DNA of 64,000 nt, taken from contig JAHLKD010000005.1 of NCBI GenBank assembly GCA_025526935.1, forward strand, positions 310,001-374,000. Reading direction: 5' to 3'. Within the stretch, counting starts at the first letter, position 1; every line of letters begins with the position of its first letter. The notes beneath the pieces are model-generated. The model did not search any database. It was not told the DNA's origin and saw only the letters and a program-made list of their open reading frames with translations. Below are positions 24,347 through 36,256 of the stretch, piece by piece. Position numbers and translations under genes: made by a program. This DNA is from Cladochytrium replicatum (lineage: Eukaryota; Chytridiomycota; Chytridiomycetes; Cladochytriales; Cladochytriaceae).

Positions 24347-24693
24347 TTTGGGAAAGAGTTGCGAAGGAATGCGGAAGAACAGAGGAGCGAAGCGAGACTG
24401 CGGATTATAAACTGGAACGCAATGCGCCACGGAAGAGACTGAAAGTGGAATGGGAGCATCGGTCAGATTCGTCGCACTCGCGTAAGTGTCGCATCAGCGA
24501 TGTTTCTACCGGCCAGCTGCGATCTCCACGCCAACGATCTGCATTTTCATTTTCATTTTCGTTATAATAATATTTATAATAAGTAGTATTTCAATAATGT
24601 CCATCCAGCTGTGGCTGTGAGATAGATACGTCAGTCTCACCTTCGGTTCCCTGTTTGCGCGTTTCTTTTCTCTTTCTGTCGAATCGCTATCGA

Positions 24694-26266
24694 ATGTCGT
24701 ACTCGGCTCAGAACCGCTCCGCTCACGATGACTCGTACAGATATCCATACTCTCCCGCCTACCAACAGAGCTCATATCTACCTAACAACAGCTCAGCCTT
24801 CTCAGCGGCCTATGCTGAACAACAATCAACAAACAGTAGCAGTGTCACCGTTGTGCATGACCAGCCCCGCTCTCCAGACCTGATTACCAGAGCTTCAATA
24901 CCCCGTTCACAGTATCCTCCGACCTCCAACCACCATCAGTACGACTCATGGAACGCGAATGCTCCACCTTCGTCCCCCCCAACAAAGTCCCGTTCGGTGT
25001 ATCCTGTCCGCCTGGACGCTCATACAAACGATGAACCTCACCTTCCGACATACAACAATGCTGACAATTATGGGTCAGGGCACAATACCTACGGCGACAC
25101 AAAATCTCCATCGCAACCAACGCGCAGCGAACGCGGAAATGTGCTGGAGGACCCCAAGGTGCAGAAAGAGCTTGCGAAACTGAACTCACATCGCCCGTAC
25201 TTTTCATGGGTGCTCTCTGGAATCCACATTATCATGGTTCTTGTCAGCTTGATCATTAATTTCCAGCGCACAGGCTCGCCCATCGAAACTTCACCCGATT
25301 TTAACCCATTCATTGGTCCAGCTCCAGGCGTATGTTGGAATCAGTGTGATATCACAGGCGTTTATTCCTTAACACCTTTTCTCATTCTCAGGTTCTCATT
25401 TCCATGGGTGCCCGATTCTACCCCTGCATGCACCCAGGTACATCCCTGGACGGCGTGCAAATCCAATGCCCTGCCGGAAGTGTTTCCGCTACGGGCGGAA
25501 CTGTGTGTACCCTCGCGGAACTTTGTGGCTTTTCGGGCAAACCAGACCAGTGGTACCGCCTCATCCTCCCCATCTTCCTCCACGGAGGTATCGTCCACCT
25601 GCTCCTGAACCTGGTCTTCCAACTGCGTACTGCCGCGCAACTGGAACGCGATTGGGGATGGTGGAGAGTGGCGTTGATCTACTTCATCTCTGGAATCGCG
25701 GGATTCCTTTTTGGAGCGAGCTATTCGGGTAACACCCCCTCAGTTGGTGCATCTGGCGCTCTTTACGGTACGCAAACACCCGTGGTGTCATCTAAAAAAC
25801 TTCGAACCAAATATCACATCGTTTTATAGGCCTTATTGCGTGCTTGCTGCTCGACCTCCTTCAGAACTGGCGCATCATCGTGAAACCAGTCACAGAGCTC
25901 ATCAAGCTTCTGTTCCTGATCATCATCTCCTTCGGCATCGGAATGCTTCCCTTTGTTGACAACTTTGCCCACGTCGGCGGGTTCGTGACGGGCTTGTTTG
26001 CGGGTTTGCTCCTGATCCCCACCATTCACTTTGGAAAGGGGGATAAGTGGAGGAAACTGGGATTCAGAATAGCTTCGGTACCGGTGTTGATTGCAATCTA
26101 CGTGTTTTTGATTCAGAGCTTTGTGACTGGAGCAGAGTGTAGCTGGGTAAGGCAACGACGTTTGTAATCTTGTGGGAGTGGTTTCGCTGACCTTTTTTAA
26201 TAGTGCAAGTATGTGAACTGCATCCCAGGATTGCCGTGGTGTGCACAGAAATGGGGGACTGCGTGA
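24694..26266 (+). CDS. Rhomboid-family intramembrane serine protease
   Basis: Four exons (24694-25329, 25392-25767, 25830-26146, 26204-26266) give 463 aa. Rhomboids cut transmembrane helices inside the membrane. Residues 1-160 are a Ser/Tyr/Asn/Pro-rich cytosolic extension. TM1 (YFSWVLSGIHIIMVLV) comes next, followed by a luminal Cys-containing loop (FYPCMHPG, IQCPAG, VCTLAELCGF). The core has QWYRLILPIFLHGGIVHLLLN (conserved Trp-Arg and His), the catalytic serine in GASGALYG and the catalytic histidine in AHVGGFVTG. A last TM segment and a short Cys-rich tail (CKYVNCIPGLPWC) end the chain. The loop cysteines and long N-terminal arm resemble the secretase-type (PARL-unlike) rhomboids of the secretory pathway. 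All catalytic residues are present, so it is likely active. Confidence 0.93.
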
Positions 26267-26798
26267 AACTGAATGGATTACTCGTCGCCGCTCTATTCGT
26301 GGCTTGTGTAGCTAATGTTGTTTCAACAGCGTTTCTTTCTTTTGCTGTCGCTACATTTATCCTTTCCTTGTTGCCATTTTTACTTTTGAATCTATTCTGT
26401 TTTGTTTTTCTCGCACAATTTCTATCGCTACTAATATGTTGTTTGACTTCCTTTGTGCCGACTCGATATATATACACATTTTCTTTTCTTGGATTACTTA
26501 CGAAGAGAATATAGATGTAAGTCAACTTGAATGATCTTCAAATAGGCCAGGCAGTCTCAGTTTCTCTATCGTGTTAAATTAAGCATCACATCAAAAAAAA
26601 CACAAATAAAGTAGTGCGAAATTGTTAAATAAGCATCTCTGCGGGGTTTCAAGCAAAAAGTGGTTTCTAAAAGCCGGTTTCCTTCCTATTCTTTTCTGAT
26701 AAATAAGGTCCACTTAGACGCAGAGCTGATCTGTTCAATTTTCGCTCCTGGCCAAAATGTGCATTCAACAACGAGTTTCGACACCAAAACATCGAACC

Positions 26799-27788
26799 TC
26801 ACCTGGGAGACTCATGGCGCTCAGACCCTGCAGTTCCAATGCTCGCCGGTCCCAGTTCCGTTGGGGTCATGGGGTTAGGCATATCATCCTCCACCATCGG
26901 ACCGGCCGCGGGTGGCACCCCAGCCAAATGCGGCGGGGACTTTTCGTACTTGCGTCCAGACGAGCGGGTGTACGAAGGCGAACGAGGGGTGGGGCTGCTC
27001 GAGCGTTTTCGGGAGTCGTGGTGGTGCCTCTTACGTCGCGGGCTGGGACTCCTGGACGACCGGCTGCGACGGGGCGGGGATCGAGAGCGGCGCGGGGAGG
27101 ACGAGCGGCGGCGGCGGCGTGGAGGGGACGGGGAGCGGCCTCGGCGGACGGTGCCGCGTTGGTTTTCGCTGTGCCAAAGAGTATGTTGAGATCTTGGGAA
27201 ATATTCAGTTACAAAGTTTCCCATACCGACAGAAACGAGCACTGAGGCAGAAAATCTTTTAAGTCAAGGTCTCCACGACTGAATTTTTGATGGTTTTGCT
27301 TACAGGTGTCCTACAGTCCCACATTTGAAGCATTTGCCGCTACGAACATCTAGTCCTTCCTCGTTTGATTCGGGACAGTCTCGTGCCCAATGACCAGATC
27401 GATTGCAGATAAAGCAGTTGGCTGTTCCTCCTCCGGCTTTGCGGGACCATTCCACAGAGATGCGATTGTCAAAGAAGGTGTAGCCGTTCAATCTGTTTAG
27501 GGCATCCTCCGCATCTAGAGAAATGGTTGATCAGTCCAAAATCAACCACAACCTAAGACCTCGATCTTTGTTTTTTTACCACGAGGATCATCTAATAAAG
27601 TTTCGAAACGTTCAGACATGGACTTCAGACTTTCCGGAGAGTGTTGACTTACCAAACTCCAAAAACGCGTAGCCTCCGTGCTTGATCTCGCAAGAAACAA
27701 CACGTCCGTACGTGCTAAAAAGATCTTCCAGGTCTCGCCGCGATATGCGTGACGACAATCGCCCGACGTAGAGTTTCGCAGTTGCCAT
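26799..27788 (-). CDS. SR splicing factor: RRM, two CCHC knuckles, RS tail
   Basis: Four exons (27788-27653, 27514-27304, 27241-27227, 27168-26799) give 243 aa. The RRM ([34 protein letters not shown]) is followed by two CX2CX4HX4C zinc knuckles ([14 protein letters not shown] and [14 protein letters not shown]). A strongly basic RS domain ([19 protein letters not shown]) and a Pro/Gly C-terminus follow. The layout matches RS2Z/SRSF7-type proteins that bind exonic enhancers and help choose splice sites. The last residues of knuckle 2 (LARFC) come from a 15-nt exon. Skipping it keeps frame but removes the fourth zinc ligand. The gene is head-to-head with SUMO, with 154 bp between start codons, so the two probably share a promoter region. 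Confidence 0.93.
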
Positions 27789-27942
27789 CGAAAGGTTCGT
27801 GTCGGGGATTGGGGACGCGTTCGGTCTGGGTGGCTTGGGTGTGTGGCTGAGGATCGGAATCCAAGGGAAACCATCCGGATTTTGTCAAACTCGATTAAGA
27901 TTCAGCAGCTTACACACCAACAGCACTCGTATTTTTGAAACC

Positions 27943-28460
27943 ATGACGGCGGACGCATCGCAGCCAGCAGATAAGAAGGTTAATAGCGTGCTCCTACCTT
28001 TTCGTTTCATCGGAGTAACTCACGTTCACCAGGTTGAGCACATTAACTTGAAGGTTGTTGGATCCGACAATACCGAAATTGGTAAGAGGGATATCTGAAC
28101 GGGGAATTAAGGCTGTTGCTAGCCTTGATTCTAATCTTGGAGTTTTTTTAGCGTTCAAAATTAAGCGAAGCACTCCTCTGAGCAAGTTGATGGACGCATA
28201 CATTCAAAAAACGGGTCTGGTGCGTGCGGTCCAACGTTTGAAATTAAAGAACTAATAACCCTCTAAACCATTCGACAGGACCGAAACTCCATTCGATTTC
28301 TCTTTGAAGGAGAGCGGCTTCAACCTCATCACACACCAGACGAGGTGAGTCCAACTACTTCTTCTCGTAAGGTAATCTCTGACGGAAACATCACCAGCTC
28401 GACATGGAGGACGGAGACCAAATTTCGGTAGCGGTGCAGCAACTGGGTGGCCAATGCTGA
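27943..28460 (+). CDS. SUMO (Smt3-like ubiquitin-like modifier)
   Basis: Five exons (27943-27978, 28033-28081, 28152-28219, 28279-28344, 28398-28460) give 93 aa. The modifier is attached to lysines of nuclear and other proteins by the E1 Aos1-Uba2 and the E2 Ubc9. Seen are a short flexible N-terminus (MTADASQPADKK), the beta-grasp core (HINLKVVGSDNTEI, AFKIKRSTPLSKLMDAY, SIRFLFEGERLQ, TPDELDMEDGDQISV) and the C-terminal diglycine in QQLGG. Only two residues, Gln-Cys, follow the diglycine, so the precursor needs a Ulp-type protease to trim a very short tail. Confidence 0.97.
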
Positions 28461-29654
28461 GGGTTAAACTCGAGGCACCAAAATTAATGCCGAACTTTTC
28501 CTGCTCCCTCTTTCTCGCTTCCTGGTGTGCTGCAATGTACATATAGACGAGAATGCTTGCACCCCGAGCCAGCCAGTGCAATTTCGCAATCCAATATATT
28601 CCTTTGTTCGTTTAACTTTTCATCAACCAAAACTTGAGTAGCCCAAGCTCGCTCATCACGCAACGGAGGTGATCTGCTATGAGGAATGGGTATTTGGAAG
28701 AGAGACGAAAAGGTTCGAAATGCTACCATCGAAGCAAAGATAGAGGGAGGAGCAGGGGAGTAGAAAAAGGTATCATCCAAAACAAACTAGAGTTTGGTAG
28801 ACTTTAAGCAACGCATCGTAGCATTGAATCACAAACGGAGCTAGGATGGATTGCACGGGAAACCCCCAAAACAAAGATTTCCAGAACTGAACAAACATAT
28901 GGAGGTTCACGCATACCGAATCTCATCGTTCGGGGCTAAGTGTTCTCAAAGCGTGACTGATTTTCAATTGCGTCACATGGCGCGAGGTATCCCATATCCG
29001 TCGTCCAAGTCAATCTCGAGATGACTTGCACAATCCAGGAAATGAGGGTTCGGCCGGCTGTGGGTGAAAGATTATTGCGCGTTGTCACGTGCGAGCGCGT
29101 TAAACGGTGGCTGGTAGATCATGGCGTGGCGGGCAATTCTGGCTGTGGCGAGTCAACGTGGGACAGGCAACAACCAAACAAAGTAAGTTGCTTAACCCAG
29201 GCCAAAACTCTGCCAGAAGAAGTCATATTCGAGAAGAGAGGAACTCTTTCCATCAATATACCGTACACAAGGTCTTTTCGTTGGCCTGCCCCTTTAGCCT
29301 TCCAGCCCGCAAGCGATACAGCCTGAGCGCATTCAATGACTTGGAGGTTTTCCCCCATTCGAGGTCCATTTCACACTCATCCTCGAATAGCAGAACCTGG
29401 TTTTGTCGCTGGAGAACTCCGCTCTCAAAAACTTTGCATCCACGGGGGAACTTGGCATCAAAAATTTTTCTTATTATTATTATTAGCTTTTACCTTTTGC
29501 ATCTCAGTGCTGTCAAAAACTCTCATCAGTTGCCATCAAATAACCGAGCAACCCGACGGAGACGATTCGTGCGAACGGCTGGTCCGTAGAACTCTCGCTC
29601 TGCTCATCATCGATAAGTGCACAGCAATCAGGGTCAACTCGTCACAATCCGAGC
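28461..29654. other. Intergenic region, no supported gene
   Basis: Between SUMO and the PHD-finger gene, both transcribed rightward, there are only short ORFs on both strands (longest about 160 codons at 29107-29589 on the plus strand, without recognisable motifs). TTATTATTATTATT at ~29470 and AT-rich patches suggest non-coding sequence. It likely includes the SUMO 3' region and the promoter and leader of the PHD gene. Confidence 0.4.
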
Positions 29655-32600
29655 ATGCAACGGTCTCACAATTCTTCATCCTCTGGCCTACTGGCCATGC
29701 CTCTGGCTGGAATTTCCTCATCCAGCGACGACTCAGACCTTAACTCCGACGAGGAAGGGGTCGTGTCGCACGCCCAGTCATCCTCCTCTGACTCCAGTGA
29801 CGTGGATGCTCTCACGATATCCATCGACGACGAATCAGATGCCAATGACCTTCACCTCCAGGCAGCCAAACGACCGCGTAAGAACATGCATGTTAGCAAA
29901 GATGCTACAAAAAGGAAGAATGTGAAGAAGATGGGTACTATGAAGACTTCATCTGGAAACCGGAAAGGCAACAATGGGCGTACTAGCGCATTATCTGAAA
30001 CACATGAAAAGAATGTGGTTGGCAAACTTGAGCCTCAGTCAAAAGGACAAATCCCGAGCATGAACTTTGCTTCACCACGAACTGGAAATAAGCAGCTTTA
30101 TTGCATCTGTCGTTCAGAGGACGATGGGACGAGATTTATGGTTGGCTGTGATGGCTGCGAAGGTTTGTATTACATTGCTTCATTCATTTTTTTCTTACAC
30201 GAATGTTGTGGTTACCACAGAATGGTTCCATGGATCTTGTGTGGGAGTAACACAAGATATGGCACTTGCTAGCCGCGTTTACTATTGCGAAAGATGTAGA
30301 AGGTCGAACCCATCAGACCAAAAGTCTGGTGCACATAAAGCCAGGACTCCCCCACCACGGTCACTGACGGGGGGTCTAGCTGTAATGTCGGACTCTTCAT
30401 CAGGCTTCTCTTCTTCATCATCATCGTCTGATGACACTTCTTCTTCAAGCGATGAAGCAAATAGGGCTCGAATCGCTAAAGGGATGAAGAGGAACATAAT
30501 GAAGGTCATTTCCGAGGTATCGAACGGCTCAGTAAACATAAAGAACATAAGTCGGAAGCGAAGCAGAGTCGATGCTCAAAATGCTAAAGCGCCTTCCAAG
30601 CGAACCAAATTTGGGGACCTCAAGGGATCCGCAGGTTGGGAAGTTGACGAAGAGGCCTGTCCGGCTGTAAGGCGATACGGTATGGGAAAGGGCGGTGGTA
30701 AAGGTGGAAAAGTGTTCAATCACCCGAAAGGTTTGTAATCTTATTCCCATTCTGTCCCTGCACTGAAAACCTTTGGGTAGCCAACTCTCTGAGCGGAGAT
30801 GAAGATGAGCTCGACTTACTTGACCTTTGCCCTGTCTGTGATGGGAAATGTACTTGCAACAGCGCCAGCAACCAAAATTCAGCTCCAACAACACCAATTT
30901 TCTATGCACTAAAAGGTCGCCGAGGTAGTTCGGGCGTCGCAAACTTCGATGAGGATGATGACGAGATTTTTACTGAGAAGAAGCGGCCGAAACCAAAAAC
31001 CAAAGGCTGGACTGTTGAGCCTACTCGAACTAAGACAAAAGGCAACAGTGTCGAACAGCAAGGAAGTGTTTCGATGGACTTGTTTGACCACGAACCTCGT
31101 AAGCAATTGACAAAGAAGAGCAACACTGCAGCTCTTGTCACTAGCCGGGGACTGGATACCAAAAAGAAGAGTGCTCCCGTGCCATTAAAGGCTGAGAAGG
31201 CCTCGGCGAAGACCAATGTCGAAAAGCTGGAGCAAAGGAAGTCGAAACCTCAACGCAAAAAATCTCGTTCGAGTAGAAACGCAAATAGAGGTGGAAATCT
31301 GCCGGTGCAACGAAAAGAAGAGCTTGAGCTGGAGGATGGAATGGAGTACCTCATTGACATCGAGGGAGATGAAGACGAGGAAGTTGTTGCTGTCGATTCA
31401 ATTGCTGCTGTTGCGGCTGCGCGAGCCGCGAAACGAACGGATGTTCGAGAAGATAGACGCTCTGGTGGATCGAAGCGACGTTCAAAAAGGAAGAACTCGG
31501 GAGATGAGCAGGTAATCCTTATGTTCGAACCCCCTCACGGGATGGTGGTAGTTGGAGGAGAATCAAACAGTGATTCAGATGAGGAATTGAGCGATCTTGT
31601 AATTGACTCTGATAGCGAAGAAGAAGCTGTGCGGATCGGACAAAAAGCCGGGCTTCTGGTTGTTGATGATGACACGGGGAATGAACTCGATGAAGATGAC
31701 TTCCACGAAACTGCTACAACAACCGGTGTGGAAGATTCTGAGCAATCTGACGATAGCGATGATGATTCAGAGGATGTTCCTGATGAAGACGAGATAGTAG
31801 AAAGTTTCATTGCTGGTCAAGTATACGGGCTTTCATGGAGTGACGAAGAGGATGAAGATGAGGACCTCGATCACATCATTAGCGCTGAAGGCGAAGAAGG
31901 TGAACAGGGTTCCAAAAACAGTTCTGAGGCCAATTCAGAGCTTCCATCTCCAACGCAAATCGAAGCTACCGGCCAACAACAGCAGACGAATAGCGTTGTA
32001 GAGTTTGACGATGTAATGGAAGAGGACGTTGGAGTCGTGGTCAACAGAAAGGAGGTCGAAGCCATAGCATCAGCGGCAGCTTCTAATGTCTCAAACCAAA
32101 ATTCACGTCTGCAAAGTTTGGCCCAACCTGCAACGAATGTCAGCGGAGGAGGTAAAGCCGGAACCGTCTTCAAAGCCGAAGATCCACAGCCTGGCACACA
32201 ACAACAACAGCAGAGCTTCTCTTTCGACGTTAAAAAGACTCAGCTGGGTCCAAATGGAGAGATAATCACAACAACCAAGAATCTCACATTCAGCCTGCAA
32301 CCAAAGTCTGGTGCTAAACCGCCTCCCAAACGCTCGAAGAAAGATGCCCCTGATGCGAATAAACCAAGGGACAAGTTTCCTGAGTCGAATGGTTTGGGCA
32401 AATTTGTTATACCCATGCCGACGACCAAACCGTTGCTCGCAACACCAAGCACAAGTGCTACGGTTCCTCAGCCTGCTGCTCCATCACTTCCTCCCCCTCC
32501 GCCACCAGCTGTCACACCGCCATTTGGACCGAACTTTTTCTCCGCACTGTTGCCTGGACTGATCAACGCTGCACATTCATCCCCGCTGATTGCCCAGAAC

Positions 32601-34756
32601 TGGGGCCAAGCCGGAGCGGCCGCCGGAAAGGCGAAAGCATTGTTGCAACCTAACGGAACTGCAGCGAAAGGGACTAACGCAAAGAAATCTGTTGAGGAGA
32701 ATCCACTCAATGCAATGGGCAACTTGTTCAACACCTTCCTTAATCCCTTTGCAGCAGGTCTCACAGCGTTGGCAGGAAACCCGCAGGTGAGTGGAAGCGG
32801 GACCGGTGCGAGTAGCGGGAAGAAAGAAATTTCCAAGAATGGACAAGGCAACGCATCAAAATGCGCTTCGGCTCCTGTGCCAGCGCTACCAAATGCTCAA
32901 AACCCAGATGCATACCAAGCTTACATGATGGCGGCTACAATAGCTCACATGCACAATGTTCAGCAAGTTTTGTTTGCGGCTGCGATGGCTCAGCAACAGC
33001 AACAAGCGGCAGGATCAAAATCCGGGAAAGACAAGGGGACATGCGCCAGCGATGATAAGTCGAACAGTTCCGCGATTCAGCCGTTCCTAGAGATCCAAAA
33101 ACAACTAGAGGAAATGGCCAAGACTGGAGGAGCCATTCCACCATTCATTCCTCCGTTTCCCTTCCCACCAGGTGACCAATCGAAAGCCAGCGCTAATGAC
33201 CTAGGAATGGCCGCGTTTGCTGCAGCGATTGGTGCATTGGGTGCAGGAATGTTTGGTATACCTGCTCCGGGAGAAGCTCCTGACACGGATGTCTCAACAA
33301 CCAAATCATCTAGTCAGACTTATCAAAATTCGAATGCGCCAGCTGCGTCGAGTCAGGACGGGTCCAAACGAACCAAATTTGAATCTAACTCAGGCCGTGG
33401 CTATCCTGGCTCGACGCGCGAATTTCCTTATGTATACCTGCGCAAGCGAAAGATGCAAGAAGAACCAGAGCCCAATATCTCGATTGACGAGTTTGTGGAC
33501 ACTGAAGCCCTGGAAGAAGACCGAGAGGATGACGTCGAAGAAAATGTGTCAGAAGAAGAGAAAGAAAGCTCCCCTAAACCTACAGGCAGCATGAGTGCGG
33601 ATCGCAAGCCATCGCGTACGCCAAATCGTGCCGGATCAGTGGCAGCAGAAACACCGTCTCCCGCTTTCAGTCGATGGCAGCGTATTCCGATCGGAACATT
33701 CAGGAGATCTCGTCGACCGTCGGGTGGATGGAATCGTGAACTTGCCGCGGCCATTCGTGCGGCTATTGCTGAGAATGGGCAGCCCGAAACATGCATGCGA
33801 CGTTGTTGGACCGTCCTCTATCTCTGATCACTAAGGGACAATCCGCTGAAGCGAACTCAGACTCTCCGGGTATATTCGTGAAAGAGGAGTCTTCGGGAAG
33901 TAATCGGCGGAACTCGGTGTTGCCAAATGGTGGTCGAAAGGAGAAGCGGCAACGGCTCGCCTTGCTTGATGACGACACGGATGAGGTGGACTACCCGAAC
34001 GGACTCCAAAGTCCCCTTCTAGTTCCGGTACGATCTTCACCATCTTTGCGTCCCGTTGGCTTCGGGTTTGTCCCAAGAGCAAACCAATCTTCTGGCCAAT
34101 TGAATCCAGGACTTCGTCGATCATCTCTCTCGATTTCTTCTTTGAATTCAGGGGCTAACACACCAAGCTCGACAGTGTTCACTTTCCCAGAGAAGTTCGC
34201 CTCGTCTTCGGAATGGATGCCCGTCGTCCTACTTGGCGATCCGGCACAAAAGTTCGATTCTGATGGGTTTGTGGAGTTGAATCTTGATGCTGGAGTCGAG
34301 AAAGGTACCGTGGATTCCACTTCGGACATGAACTGCGATAATGATATGCTTCATTTGGATCCTGAAACTCAAGAGATTCAAATAGAGGTTCAAGTTGAAG
34401 AGATTGGCTCTGGAAAATCTACATCGATTTCCACCAGCCTGAATGACGGGATTGAAATGGCGGACTCGTCAGGTTCTGGGACAAGTGCGGGGTCAACAAC
34501 GGCGGCAATTTTGGAGCATGTTGCGATGGTTGCGGCGGCGGCAGCAGTGCAAGTAGCATCTGCTGCAGCAAACATGGTCACTAGCCAAGATATCAACCTG
34601 GAGAAATCTGATACGGGCGACCCATTAGCTGAACCACGAGACGGAGATGGTCTTTCATCTGATGTTAAGCTAGAAATCGCCCGGATACTATCGGGGGAAA
34701 TGCCTGCGCTAGATGTTGGTCAGGGAGTTTCAAGCTCGAGAACAACTTTTGTTTAA
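29655..34756 (+). CDS. Giant PHD-finger nuclear protein
   Basis: Exons 29655-30162, 30221-30730 and from 30781 onward join in frame to a protein of about 1,620 aa. A PHD finger near residues 148-205 (LYCICRSEDDG, MVGCDGCE, EWFHGSCVGV, YYCERCR; Cys4-His-Cys3) is like that of COMPASS-type readers binding methylated histone H3 tails. Around residue 345 a second compact Cys cluster follows acidic residues (DLLDLCPVCDGKCTC). The rest is low complexity: basic patches, several Asp/Glu tracts (31340-31900), Pro runs (~32490), Gln runs (~33000) and a Ser/Ala-rich C-terminus. At ~33800 the open frame ends (33827) and another begins (33791). A short intron with a poor donor, or a one-base indel, must join them. 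Chromatin-associated scaffold or reader is likely. The partner complex is unknown. Confidence 0.8.
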
Positions 34757-35040
34757 TTCAGCTACTCTTATTTACATTCAGTTAAATCATCGCTCAATCA
34801 TTATTTTCATTTCCCTTTCTACACCTTTTATTTCTACGCCAACGGTCCCTTTCACTCTCCTTATCGGAGAAGTATTAGTCTTTTTCTGGGTTCGTATGCC
34901 CATTTGCGGCACAATCGCCACATTATTTTTTTATGTTGTTCTGTACGATTTTTTTGCAATAATAGTTTGTTACCATTACGGACATCAGAGACAGGAGGCC
35001 TTGGGAGACAACTAGTTATGACGTTCATTCGTCCGCGTCC

Positions 35041-36072
35041 TTGTCCCAAAACAAGCCAGGATTTAAAAGGGGAAATGAAAAGGTTGAAAAAAAACTTGAA
35101 GTCCCAATGCCAACTCCTGAAAATGAGCCTTACGTTGACGTACCTCATCGCGCGGTAGTATTATACTTTCAATTCATGGAAGTTAACTCATTATTTCGTT
35201 TGTGTACAATAGCCTGTCAGATCTCAGAAACTGCCAATAGACATCCATCCGATTGAGAGGACGGAGCCGTCTACAACTACAGCAAGAGGAAATTTCTCGA
35301 GCTCTTCGCGATGCGCCGATCCCATCAATCCCAGCCAACGTGATACCTCCTTCGAGCCGATCCCAATCCGACTGCAGATCGTATGGCAGCAGTCCGCCAA
35401 CGAATGAACTAACTTCAAGCACCCGAAGCAGAACCCGGCGTGAAACTTCCCACGAACGAGCAGCTGAAAGATATCTTGCCGCCATCATTTGTCGCCGTCC
35501 GAAGGAAAGTCCTGTCATCTCTGGAGCGTTTAGGCGAACATTTTCGTCGTAGTGTGATTCCTGAGAAGAATCCGAATGAGGAACTGCAGAGTTTTTTCTA
35601 TCATGGACGTCAAGCGGCCTCAAAGACTTCAGTTTAATGATTCATCCTTAGACTCTTTGTTACACTTCATTGCCTCCGACTATCACTGATCAACATGTCA
35701 GGTCTAAATTACAAATTCTCACTGGTAGCAGTTTGAAGAACCCACACGCGCTCGGGCGGCTTTTGTTTTTACGCACTCCCATTTCCGCTGAATTCTTTCT
35801 GAGCTCAACGATGTTACTCACACAGGGAACGTCAACCGCTTTCGCTACTTCGTTCAGGTTGTGGTGGAGATGAAACGACTGGCACGACCGCGGCAACACC
35901 TCAACTACATCGTGACGTGCGCGTAGCAAAACCTAGTGATATGCGCCAAGACTTATCGGTCTCCATTCCTCCTGGGAACAAGGAACCAGGCAATCCCGGT
36001 TCCCGTACGAGCTCATCAATGACTCCTACCAATGGTGTCACGTTCCTGGCCAAAATGTTCAGCATATGCTAG
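35041..36072 (+). CDS. Uncharacterised multi-exon gene, uncertain model
   Basis: Several plus-strand pieces look coding and may be joined by short introns. They are MSQNKPGFKRGNEKVEK up to a GTAGTA donor at ~35155; LPIDIHPIERTEPSTT from ~35216; VKLPTNEQLKDILPPSF to QSFFYHGRQAASKTSV (35440-35637); and, near 35820-36070, either LNDVTHTGNVNRFRYF or SVSIPPGNKEPGNPG then TFLAKMFSIC. I know no homologue. The order of exons and even the reading frame of the middle part are unsure. The region could instead be two small genes. Confidence 0.3.
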
Positions 36073-36256
36073 GTGAGCAAGAAGCGGCTGTCCACCGTGC
36101 AACTAGGTTCTTGGGCAACACTAAACCGGCGTGGATGTTTTACCATGTACTGAAACATTGTGTGGAATTGGTTGGAAATTATCATGTTGTGAAGATATGC
36201 CAGTCAAAATCACAACTTGTAATTCACCGATGGAGCTACATTCCAAATTAATCAGG

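Noticed and set aside
26757-27262. Gly/Arg-rich plus-strand ORFs
   Set aside because: They are antisense to the RS domain of the SR protein, which has full exon support on the minus strand.
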